Shown here: one piece after another, positions 35,111 through 42,682 of the stretch
Layout: every line of letters begins with the position of its first letter
Numbering within the stretch: position 1 is the stretch's first letter
DNA from: Chryseobacterium sp. LAM-KRS1
GTDB taxonomy: Bacteria > Bacteroidota > Bacteroidia > Flavobacteriales > Weeksellaceae
Direction of reading: 5' to 3'
Assembly (NCBI RefSeq): GCF_013184525.1
Contig: NZ_JAAOIZ010000003.1
Span: forward strand, 310,001-374,000
DNA: 64,000 bases
Program-made: the position numbers and the translations under genes
Notes under the pieces: model-generated
Database searches by the model: none
What the model was told of the DNA's origin: nothing
The model's input: only the letters and a program-made list of their open reading frames with translations

Positions 35111-35626
35111 TTATTCCTTATACCATGAGGAATACTTCACATAATTATCGGCAATCCTGTTAACCTCTCCTTCAAGCAACTGGGAGGAAATATCTTTTAT
35201 TTTCCTGGCCGGTACACCACCCCATACTTCTCCGGATTTAATATGCGTTCCCTGAGTAACAACCGATCCTGCACCAATTATTGAATTTTCTTCCACAAGG
35301 CAGTCATCCATCACAATTGCTCCCATTCCGATCAGAACGTTATCCTGAACCGTACATCCGTGCACAATGGCGTTATGCCCTATAGAAACGTTATTTCCTA
35401 TAACCAATGGATATTTTTCATATGTACAGTGTAGCATGACGTTATCCTGGACATTTACCTTATCCCCCATTTTTATGTAGTTAACATCTCCCCGTATTAC
35501 TGCATTATACCATACACTGCATTCTTTTCCCATAGTAACATCTCCAATGATAGTTGCCGTTTCTGCCAGAAAAGTATTTTCCCCTATTTGTGGTGCTTTG
35601 CCCAAAAGTTCTTTTATAAGTGTCAT
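35111..35626 (-). CDS. Gamma-carbonic anhydrase family protein
   Basis: Left-handed beta-helix (hexapeptide repeat) trimer, 171 aa from ATG 35626 (the longer frame to 35683 begins with unlikely sequence). NTFLAETATIIGDVTMGKECSVWYNAVIRGDVNYI is the family signature. Three metal-ligand His sites are visible: MLHCTYEK, IGHNAIVHGC. Whether it hydrates CO2 is uncertain; most bacterial members of this YrdA/CaiE-like group have unknown activity. Divergent from the Nfu gene. Confidence 0.9.
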   Translation of the reverse strand: MTLIKELLGKAPQIGENTFLAETATIIGDVTMGKECSVWYNAVIRGDVNYIKMGDKVNVQDNVMLHCTYEKYPLVIGNNVSIGHNAIVHGCTVQDNVLIGMGAIVMDDCLVEENSIIGAGSVVTQGTHIKSGEVWGGVPARKIKDISSQLLEGEVNRIADNYVKYSSWYKE

Positions 35627-35749
35627 ATTGTTAATTTGATATTTTGAAAATGAGTAACTTCTGAAATCAGGTGAAGCAATCACTATTTTTAAATTACAGT
35701 GATAGCAAAAATCTAACTTCTTCCTTCTCCCTCCTAATTTCTAATTGCG

Positions 35750-35757
35750 TATTTTTG
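35750..35757 (+). promoter_or_regulatory. -7 box TATTTTTG of the Nfu-type gene
   Basis: Exact TAnnTTTG 21 nt before the ATG at 35779, preceded by a CT-rich heptad-like tract (35715-35740). Confidence 0.6.
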
Positions 35758-35778
35758 TATCTCAAATTTAACGAAAAA

Positions 35779-36657
35779 ATGCGTAAGATACTTATAGAGC
35801 CAACAGAAAACCCAAAAGTGATGAAATTTGTTGCTGATTACAATTTGATTCCCGGGTCTCTTGAATTGGACAGAAGTTCAGATATTTCAGAAATTCCTAT
35901 TGCTCAGGAACTTTTCAACTACCCTTTTGTAGAGAGAATTTTCATTACGGCTAATTTTGTGGCTGTTGCAAAACAAGATACTGTAGAGTGGGAGCATGTT
36001 GCTGAAAGTCTTAAAAATGTAATTGAAGATGAATTGCTTGCTAACCCAAGGGTTTACCTTCAGAAGAAAAAGGAAATGTATCAGATCTATGCAGAGATGA
36101 CTCCTAATCCTAATGTGATGAAATTTGTTTCCAGCAAATTATTACTGGATGGTTTTGTAGAGGTTAAATCAAGAACTGAAGCTGATGGAGTTCCTTTAGC
36201 TCAGGCTATCTTTAAGGAATTTGATTTTGCCAAAGAAGTATTTATCTCTGATAATTTCGTTGCAGTAACAAGAAACGATTCTGTAGAATGGCATCAGGTT
36301 ATGATGGCTGTACGCGGGCTTATTGCTGAATATCTTCAGAACGGGGGTGAGATTTCAAACCTTGAACCTCAGAAGCACGAGAATCCGGTAGAAAAAATCA
36401 TCAACAGGGATTATACGGATGATGAACAGAAAATCTCTGATATATTAAATGAATACGTTGCACCGGCAGTGGAAAATGATGGCGGGAAAATTTCATTAAT
36501 GGAATATGACGAAGCCAACAAAACAGCGAAAATGCTGTTACAGGGTGCATGTTCAGGATGTCCAAGTTCTACTGCTACCCTAAAAAACGGAATCGAAAAT
36601 ATTTTAAAACAATTCGTTCCTGATTTGGTAGAAAGAGTGGAAGCTGTAAATGGATAA
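35779..36657 (+). CDS. Nfu-type Fe-S carrier with duplicated N-terminal domain
   Basis: Iron-sulphur cluster carrier of the NifU/NfuA group, 292 aa from ATG 35779. It has two tandem Nfu N-terminal domains (residues 1-about 90 and about 103-190). Both begin with a PTENPKVMKFV / TPNPNVMKFV motif and contain an IFITANFVAVAKQDTVEW / VFISDNFVAVTRNDSVEW block. A C-terminal NifU domain (about 215-292) with the cluster-binding CSGCPSSTATL follows. Most bacterial Nfu proteins have one N-domain; this one has two. It is 3 nt upstream of the FMN-reductase gene. Confidence 0.92.
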   Translation: MRKILIEPTENPKVMKFVADYNLIPGSLELDRSSDISEIPIAQELFNYPFVERIFITANFVAVAKQDTVEWEHVAESLKNVIEDELLANPRVYLQKKKEMYQIYAEMTPNPNVMKFVSSKLLLDGFVEVKSRTEADGVPLAQAIFKEFDFAKEVFISDNFVAVTRNDSVEWHQVMMAVRGLIAEYLQNGGEISNLEPQKHENPVEKIINRDYTDDEQKISDILNEYVAPAVENDGGKISLMEYDEANKTAKMLLQGACSGCPSSTATLKNGIENILKQFVPDLVERVEAVNG

Positions 36658-36660
36658 TTG

Positions 36661-37191
36661 ATGTCTGGAGGAAAGAAAATCGTAGTAATCATTGGTAGTG
36701 CCACAAAGAACTCCAGTAATTGGAAACTTATACAGCACGCCATTAAAACGAGCAGCATTGATTTCGAGATTTACGACGATCTTTCCATTTTTCCTCATTT
36801 TGACACGCAACAAACGGATCATAATACACCTGTAGAAATTTTAAAGATCAGAGAAGATATTAAAGGTTCTGCAGGTGTATTATTTTCTACACCGGAATAT
36901 ATTTTCAGTATTCCAAGCAGATTAAAAAACCTTCTGGAATGGTGTGTATCCACTACGATCTTTTCTGAAAAACCTGTGGCTGTTATTACAGCTTCGGCTC
37001 AGGGAGAAAAAGCACATGAAGAACTTTTACTGATTTTAAGAACACTCGGTGCTGCAACGGAGAGTGATCATCAACTCCTTATAAAAGGGATCAAAGGTAA
37101 ATTTGATGAAAATGGTAACATTGAAAATAATACCTTTGCGATGATATCAAAATTGATGATCAGTTTCGAAAACTCTATTTTTCATAATTAA
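36661..37191 (+). CDS. NADPH-dependent FMN reductase family protein
   Basis: Flavodoxin-fold oxidoreductase, 176 aa from ATG 36661 (a TTG at 36658 is in frame). IVVIIGSATKNSSNWKLIQHA (phosphate-binding loop) and GVLFSTPEYIFSIPSRLKNLLEWC (the FMN site, PEY) are typical. Could reduce FMN or quinones. It lies directly after the Nfu-type Fe-S carrier gene, probably the same transcript. Confidence 0.9.
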   Translation: MSGGKKIVVIIGSATKNSSNWKLIQHAIKTSSIDFEIYDDLSIFPHFDTQQTDHNTPVEILKIREDIKGSAGVLFSTPEYIFSIPSRLKNLLEWCVSTTIFSEKPVAVITASAQGEKAHEELLLILRTLGAATESDHQLLIKGIKGKFDENGNIENNTFAMISKLMISFENSIFHN

Positions 37192-37201
37192 AATAAAAAA
37201 A

Positions 37202-38236
37202 TTGGCTAAAAAAGGAATTTTACTTGTAAATCTTGGTTCTCCCAAATCTACAGCTGTAAACGATGTAAAGGAATATCTTGATGAGTTTTTAATGGACGAA
37301 AGGGTTATAGATTATCGCTGGATTTTCAGAGCTCTCCTTGTGCGTGGTATTATACTCAATACAAGACCGGCCAAATCTGCTGAAGCTTACAAAACCGTAT
37401 GGACAGATGAAGGTTCACCATTGATAGTGATCACTGAGAAGATTCAGAAGAAGTTACAGAAGTTGGTTGACGTTCCTGTGGAAATCGGAATGCGATATGC
37501 ACAGCCGAGTATCGAAGCCGGGATTCAAAAACTGGTTGATCAGGGCGTTTCCGAAATTGTTCTTTTCCCATTATATCCCCAATATGCTATGAGTACGACG
37601 GAAACGGTGATTGAAAAGGCAGAAGAAGTAAGAAAGAAAACTTTCCCGACTGTAAAAATCAATTATATCCAGCCTTTTTACGATAGAGATATTTATATCA
37701 ACTGCCTAGCAGAAAGTATCAAGGAAAAACTTCCTGAAAATTTCGATGCCTTGCAGTTTTCATATCATGGAGTTCCGGAAAGACATATCTATAAAACAGA
37801 CCCTTCCCACACGTGTAAGATCGATGATTCCAACTGCATTAACAGTACAATAGAAGGCCATAATGCCCGTTGCTACAGACATCAGTGCTATAAGACCACT
37901 GAAACTGTTATTGCAAAAATGGGATTACCCAAAGAAAAAACTATTGTTTCATTTCAGTCCAGACTGGGAAAGGATAAGTGGATAGAACCTTATACCGATG
38001 AAACGTTAGAAACAATCCCTAAAAAAGGAGTCAAAAATCTGGCTATTGTTTGCCCGGCATTCGTTTCAGATTGTCTTGAAACCCTGGAAGAAATTTCAGT
38101 AGAAGGCAAAGAACAGTTTTTACATGGCGGTGGAGAAAACTTCCATTATATACCGTGTTTAAATGATGAAGATCGCTGGATTGATGTTGTAAAAACGCTA
38201 TGTGAAGAAAAACTGAATGAGTTCTATTTCGTATAA
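37202..38236 (+). CDS. hemH: HemH, ferrochelatase (TTG start)
   Basis: Inserts Fe2+ into protoporphyrin IX. 344 aa. The conserved N-terminus KKGILLVNLGSPKST begins directly after the TTG at 37202, and no ATG lies close enough, so TTG is the likely start. Active-site motifs: FSYHGVPERH (catalytic His) and FVSDCLETLEEI (Glu). DLCQ/Cys-rich stretch TCKIDDSNCINSTIEGHNARCYRHQC suggests Fe-S or disulfide-forming Cys but no cluster is proven. Follows the FMN-reductase gene by 10 nt in what looks like an Nfu-FMN reductase-hemH operon. Confidence 0.95.
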   Translation: MAKKGILLVNLGSPKSTAVNDVKEYLDEFLMDERVIDYRWIFRALLVRGIILNTRPAKSAEAYKTVWTDEGSPLIVITEKIQKKLQKLVDVPVEIGMRYAQPSIEAGIQKLVDQGVSEIVLFPLYPQYAMSTTETVIEKAEEVRKKTFPTVKINYIQPFYDRDIYINCLAESIKEKLPENFDALQFSYHGVPERHIYKTDPSHTCKIDDSNCINSTIEGHNARCYRHQCYKTTETVIAKMGLPKEKTIVSFQSRLGKDKWIEPYTDETLETIPKKGVKNLAIVCPAFVSDCLETLEEISVEGKEQFLHGGGENFHYIPCLNDEDRWIDVVKTLCEEKLNEFYFV

Positions 38237-38257
38237 AATTCAGATCAATATAATAAA

Positions 38258-38290
38258 AGAAAGGACATAAGAAATTCTTATGTCCTTTCT
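38258..38290. terminator. Bidirectional terminator, 16-bp perfect inverted repeat
   Basis: AGAAAGGACATAAGAA and TTCTTATGTCCTTTCT separated by one base, between convergent hemH and the M4 protease gene. Confidence 0.88.
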
Positions 38291-38309
38291 GTAATTAAAT
38301 ATATTAAGA

Positions 38310-40289
38310 TTATTTTTTGATTAAATTCCCAGCTTTCTGGCCATTAACCACTACAACATATACTCCAGGAAGCATTGTAGATGGAATCTGTAAACCAAGT
38401 TTATTAACCCCGTCTGTAAGCTCTACTTTTTCAGAAATTTCTTTCTTACCTGTTAAGCTTACTACCTCAACAACTCCTTTTCCTGCTTTACCTTCAAATA
38501 TTACTGTAAATTTATCAGTCGCCGGATTTGGACTAATGGTGTATAGCGAAGTATTTGGCTCAGCAACAGCACGTCCTGCAGAGGAAGTACCACCTCCAAC
38601 TCCTACGGCATTCCAGGCATTGGTTACCTGAGTAACTTCATTACTACCTGTACCATAAAGATCTGCTGCAGCTTGTAATGAAGAAGTTCTTGCATTGGCA
38701 TAAGTAGATGAAGAAGTAAGATAAGAAGTCAATGTTCTGTAAGCAATAGCTCCCGCTTTATCCAATCCTATTCCTGAAACATTGTATGCAAAACCGTTAT
38801 CATTAGTTCCTGAACCACCGGTTACTAACAAGTAATACCAAAAGTTAAGAACTCCTGAATTGGTATGTACTCCACAATAGTCGTTATATCCAGGTAAATT
38901 AGGATTTCCCTGAGGAGTACAAGAGCTGCTCGCATCTTTCCAATACGTTCCTTTATACGTATCAGGCTGACGGTAAGCATTAGGATTAGACATATCTCTG
39001 ATAACATAATTAAAATCTTCTCCTAATTTCCAGCTTGCCTGTGAAGGTCTCGCCCATAATTCTATTGAGTTTCCAAATACATCTGAGAAACCTTCATTTA
39101 ATGCACCTGACTCCCTTTGATAGGCAAGGTTTGCAGTTTTAGAAGTCATTCCGTGGGTAATTTCGTGCCCACAAACATCCAGAGCTGTTAATGGCAATCC
39201 GCCAGTGGTATTAGAGGCGCCATCACCATATGTCATTCTGGATCCGTCCCAAAATGCATTTGTATAATTGGTAGAATAGTGAACATAAGATTTTATAGCA
39301 AAATTATTGTTGTCAATACTTTTTCTGTTAAATTTTGTGTATAAGTAATCTAATGTTGCTTCTGCTCCCCAGTGGGCATCAGTAGCATACTGATCTTTGT
39401 TCGCATTTACATTATTCCAATTGTTATCAGCATCCGTAAAATCTACAGCTGATGAGTAATTGGTTCCCTTCTTTAAATTATATGTTTCTACAGCAGTCCC
39501 TGCTCCACTCCCTGCATTTCTTCCGGTTTCCCTCAATCTGTAACTTCCATTATACGAATCTGCAACAATACTTCGGTTTCCGCTATACCCTGTAGTAGCA
39601 GTTCCCGGAGCATTCACATCATGAATTATCGCATCAGTTCCCAGGATCTTCCCGTTCTTAGCGTCTACAAAAACATACTGTCTGCTAAGAGGCTTTTCCG
39701 CATAAATATCAAACTTATAGGCTAATTTCAAATCACGAAGCTTTTCATCAGTAGGATCAGAGTAATAAACCAACTCTGCTTTCGGGGCAAAACTAGCGTT
39801 AGGATCATTGGATTCTTTTTTAATAAAATCTTCTTCCTCTTTATTCTGCCATTTGTATGAATCTGCTCCCACAAATGACAATGCATTTTGCAATGCTATA
39901 TCTTCGGAAATATTTGTGCTTTTTTCAAGTTTCTCAGGAACTTTAAGAATCCATTTTCCTGATTCACCCACAATTTTTCCGCCTTTGGTCTGAACAGCTA
40001 TTGTTCCATATTCAACGGGGATGCTGTTGACAGTTTGTTGAAATCTATGTGTTTCAAATCCCAACCTGTCCTTTTCTGTGCTGAGTTTTTTTGCTTCAGC
40101 AGGGATATACCTTTGAGAAGTTTCATCAAACAAAACCGGACTTCCCTGAAAAGAAGGTCCATTTTTATCAAATCTCATAAGCTCTGCGTGTAATCCGTTT
40201 TTACCAGAAATCAATTTTGACGGTTTGTCTTGCCCAAATACAAAAGAGCAAGCGGCAATACTTGCCACTAAGATAAATTTTGTTTTCAT
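38310..40289 (-). CDS. Thermolysin-like M4 metallopeptidase with T9SS type A domain
   Basis: Secreted zinc protease, 659 aa. Signal peptide MKTKFILVASIAACSFVFGQ, FTP/PepSY propeptide to about 225, M4 catalytic domain about 230-560. Zinc motif HEITH at 375-379 with third ligand Glu399 in GALNEGFSDVFG; a His further on (GVHTNSGVLNFWYY) is the proton donor. The C-terminal 80 residues form the T9SS sorting domain (ISPNPATDKFTVIFEG, IPSTMLPGVYVVVVNG). It is processed extracellularly; role in nutrient acquisition is likely. The T9SS plug protein gene is 372 bp further on the same strand. Confidence 0.95.
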   Translation of the reverse strand: MKTKFILVASIAACSFVFGQDKPSKLISGKNGLHAELMRFDKNGPSFQGSPVLFDETSQRYIPAEAKKLSTEKDRLGFETHRFQQTVNSIPVEYGTIAVQTKGGKIVGESGKWILKVPEKLEKSTNISEDIALQNALSFVGADSYKWQNKEEEDFIKKESNDPNASFAPKAELVYYSDPTDEKLRDLKLAYKFDIYAEKPLSRQYVFVDAKNGKILGTDAIIHDVNAPGTATTGYSGNRSIVADSYNGSYRLRETGRNAGSGAGTAVETYNLKKGTNYSSAVDFTDADNNWNNVNANKDQYATDAHWGAEATLDYLYTKFNRKSIDNNNFAIKSYVHYSTNYTNAFWDGSRMTYGDGASNTTGGLPLTALDVCGHEITHGMTSKTANLAYQRESGALNEGFSDVFGNSIELWARPSQASWKLGEDFNYVIRDMSNPNAYRQPDTYKGTYWKDASSSCTPQGNPNLPGYNDYCGVHTNSGVLNFWYYLLVTGGSGTNDNGFAYNVSGIGLDKAGAIAYRTLTSYLTSSSTYANARTSSLQAAADLYGTGSNEVTQVTNAWNAVGVGGGTSSAGRAVAEPNTSLYTISPNPATDKFTVIFEGKAGKGVVEVVSLTGKKEISEKVELTDGVNKLGLQIPSTMLPGVYVVVVNGQKAGNLIKK

Positions 40290-40661
40290 AAAGTATCTGT
40301 TAATTGTCTAGCGAATTTATGGACTTTTCACAATAAAAAATCAAAACCAATAAAAAATATTCAACCGATATAAGAAATCGATCAATAAAATATAATTCCC
40401 ATTTCAAACAAAAGAAAACTAATTAACTATTATTTTAAAACACAACTCACTTTTAATGAATAAATTAAGTTAAAAATCATAATTAAGTGAAATATTTTTT
40501 CAATATGCAATGCATATTAATTTATTTAACAAAATCATCCTAGAATTTCATAAAAGTCCCTCTCCTTATGGTGTTATAAAAAAAAGAGCCATCCTGAAGC
40601 AGGTAGCTCTTTTTTTTATCCGTTGAGAGGATTGTATATTTTGACTCATTTTAGTGTAAGC
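40290..40661. other. AT-rich intergenic region with one terminator
   Basis: 372 bp upstream of the M4 protease gene and downstream of the plug-protein gene. The protease end has a degenerate -7 box TAAATTCG (minus strand, near 40320). The rest is very AT-rich; only the plug-gene terminator at 40578-40618 is recognisable. Confidence 0.5.
40578..40618 (-). terminator. Terminator of the T9SS plug gene
   Basis: AAAAAGAGC (40581-40589) pairs with GCTCTTTTT (40606-40614) over a 16-nt loop; long A and T tracts flank it. Confidence 0.7.
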
Positions 40662-41873
40662 CTATTTTCCGATTGGAGTTCTGAATTCTCCATATCCCAT
40701 CAGACCATCATAATTTCTCCCAAAAGGAGCATAATATAAAAATGCCTGATATAGATTCTCTGTTTGCCAGAAGTTTCCGTTGATTTCACCAAAATTCAAG
40801 GTTCCATTACTCTCTTTTGTTGCTAGAATGTAGTTGTAGAAGCCCTGCTTAAGAAAGATCTTCGCCACATATTTCTTAGTTGCAGCATCGTATTGCATTT
40901 GATTCAGCTTGCTGGGCATAAAATTATTGAAACCTCCCAATACATAAATTTCCTTGTCTACAGGATCTGAGTCCAAAGAGAAATATACCCATGAATAATC
41001 CGCTTCCCTTTCTGCATTTCTCTCAAGTCCCAGGTCATTTCTTCTGAAGTAATAAGCTCCGTTTACATCAGGCTGGTATTGGTAATTCAAAGGAAAAGCC
41101 CATACGGGATGCAGGTATGTTTGATTCACTCCGTCTTTTACTTCCGTAGCTCGAACCATGTCAGCAGCCATATTCATGTTTTTATTATCAAAATAATAAA
41201 ACTCATTATTTCCGGGGAACGTGAGGCTCATCTGTTGGAAAAGTAATTTATTCCCAAGAGTGGAACTGGGCTTCAGATTGTTAACAGCCACATTGGGATT
41301 GTTATTCTGCATGACATTCAATGTCATTGAATTTACATTTGACGACAGATCATTTCCTTTTGCTAATGCCTGCACCTCTACCCTTTGATTGATGTTCGGG
41401 TTTTTATCGGTGATCCTCGATACATTTAAGGCCAGTGAAACATTGTCTTCAACCAAATAAAATCTTCTTTTAAAAAGAGGTTTATCCGCAGAATCTTTGT
41501 ACACAATCAGTTCAAAATTTCCGGAGATTTTCGGTTGTATTTTATCATTAGGAAACACGAGTTTATAATGAGTATAAGCCTGAAGCGTATTGAATGAATA
41601 TTCAAATTTATCCAATAAGCCATTAAGACTTCCATTAGCAATTTCCGTAAAGAAAAGATTATCATCATTCCAGTTGCGGTCATAGTGTTTTATGGTATAC
41701 CTGTAGATCTCACTGGCATTTGTAAGATCATCAAAACTAAGAACCAATGTCTGATTAAAATTGATCACAGGAGTTTCATCATTGGTTTGAGGATTAAAAA
41801 GCTGAATGCTCTGGATGTTCTGTCCGAACACCCATCCCCCTAAAGAAAGTAAAAGTAGTCGCAATGTTTTCAT
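40662..41873 (-). CDS. T9SS plug protein (DUF5103 family)
   Basis: Periplasmic/outer-membrane protein of the DUF5103 family, 403 aa, signal peptide MKTLRLLLLSLGGWVFGQ. The mature part begins IQSIQLFNPQTNDETPVINFNQTLVLSFDDL and is beta-rich, with AWDAV-type blocks such as YQPDVNGAYYFRRNDLGLERNAEREADYSWVYFSLD. In F. johnsoniae a DUF5103 protein was shown (SprA cryo-EM structures, from memory) to be the plug that closes the T9SS translocon from the periplasm. The gene is separated from the core T9SS genes but lies next to a T9SS-exported protease. Confidence 0.85.
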   Translation of the reverse strand: MKTLRLLLLSLGGWVFGQNIQSIQLFNPQTNDETPVINFNQTLVLSFDDLTNASEIYRYTIKHYDRNWNDDNLFFTEIANGSLNGLLDKFEYSFNTLQAYTHYKLVFPNDKIQPKISGNFELIVYKDSADKPLFKRRFYLVEDNVSLALNVSRITDKNPNINQRVEVQALAKGNDLSSNVNSMTLNVMQNNNPNVAVNNLKPSSTLGNKLLFQQMSLTFPGNNEFYYFDNKNMNMAADMVRATEVKDGVNQTYLHPVWAFPLNYQYQPDVNGAYYFRRNDLGLERNAEREADYSWVYFSLDSDPVDKEIYVLGGFNNFMPSKLNQMQYDAATKKYVAKIFLKQGFYNYILATKESNGTLNFGEINGNFWQTENLYQAFLYYAPFGRNYDGLMGYGEFRTPIGK

Positions 41874-41917
41874 TATGACGAAGATAACGAAAAATCACCA
41901 CTTTCTTAGGAATATCG

Positions 41918-41925
41918 TATTTTTG
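41918..41925 (+). promoter_or_regulatory. -7 box TATTTTTG of the MBL hydrolase gene
   Basis: Exact TAnnTTTG 20 nt before the ATG at 41946, in the 72-bp gap to the divergent plug gene. Confidence 0.6.
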
Positions 41926-41945
41926 GATAAAAAAACAATCAGAAC

Positions 41946-42584
41946 ATGCTGAAGATCCAAGCCTTTGTATTCAACTTTGCAAGCGAAAACACCTACATCC
42001 TATATAATGAACATAAAAATGCCTGGTTAATTGATCCGGGAAACATGAATGAGCAGGAAACCAACCTTATCAGTAATTTCATTAAGGATAACGACCTAAA
42101 AATTCAAAAAATACTTCTCACCCATACCCACATTGACCATGTTTTTGGTTTGCAGTGGGCATATGATACGTTTAATCTTCCCGTACATATGCATCAGCAG
42201 GATCAGGAAATTCTGGATATGCTTCAGATGAGCGGAATGAGGTTTGGAATTAATATTGACCCTGTAAAAGTAGAGGTTCAATATATCAATGATGGCGACG
42301 AACTGGACTTTGATGGTGAAAAATTCAAAATCTATCATGTTCCCGGGCATTCTCCCGGAAGTATTATTTTCCACAACGAAAAACAGAAATTCATGATTTC
42401 CGGAGATGTTTTGTTTGAAGGAAGTATTGGAAGAACAGATCTGTACAAAGGAAATTACGAACAGCTGATCAACGGAATTAAAACCAAACTTTTTATATTG
42501 GATGATGAGACCCAGGTTTTTTCAGGTCACGGAAATCCAACGACCATTGGTTTTGAAAAACAATATAATCCCTTTTTGAAATAA
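41946..42584 (+). CDS. MBL-fold metallohydrolase, glyoxalase II-like
   Basis: Cytoplasmic binuclear-zinc hydrolase, 212 aa. Zinc motif THTHIDHVFG (HxHxDH intact), later YHVPGHSPGSIIF (third His) and FEGSIGRTDLYKG (bridging Asp), with the final FSGHGNPTTIG His. Similar in size to the YcbL/glyoxalase II-type hydrolases; the thioester substrate cannot be told. Monocistronic, terminator at 42632. Confidence 0.93.
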   Translation: MLKIQAFVFNFASENTYILYNEHKNAWLIDPGNMNEQETNLISNFIKDNDLKIQKILLTHTHIDHVFGLQWAYDTFNLPVHMHQQDQEILDMLQMSGMRFGINIDPVKVEVQYINDGDELDFDGEKFKIYHVPGHSPGSIIFHNEKQKFMISGDVLFEGSIGRTDLYKGNYEQLINGIKTKLFILDDETQVFSGHGNPTTIGFEKQYNPFLK

Positions 42585-42631
42585 GATTAACAATACCTTA
42601 TTTTTCATAGATTTTAGTCATAACACTCAAT

Positions 42632-42664
42632 AAAAAAACCGTCAGACTGGTCTGACGGTTTTTA
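42632..42664. terminator. Bidirectional terminator
   Basis: AAAACCGTCAGA and TCTGACGGTTTT form a 12-bp stem over 4 nt, between the MBL gene and the TonB receptor gene. Confidence 0.88.
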
Positions 42665-42682
42665 CATATATGAGAAATAGAT

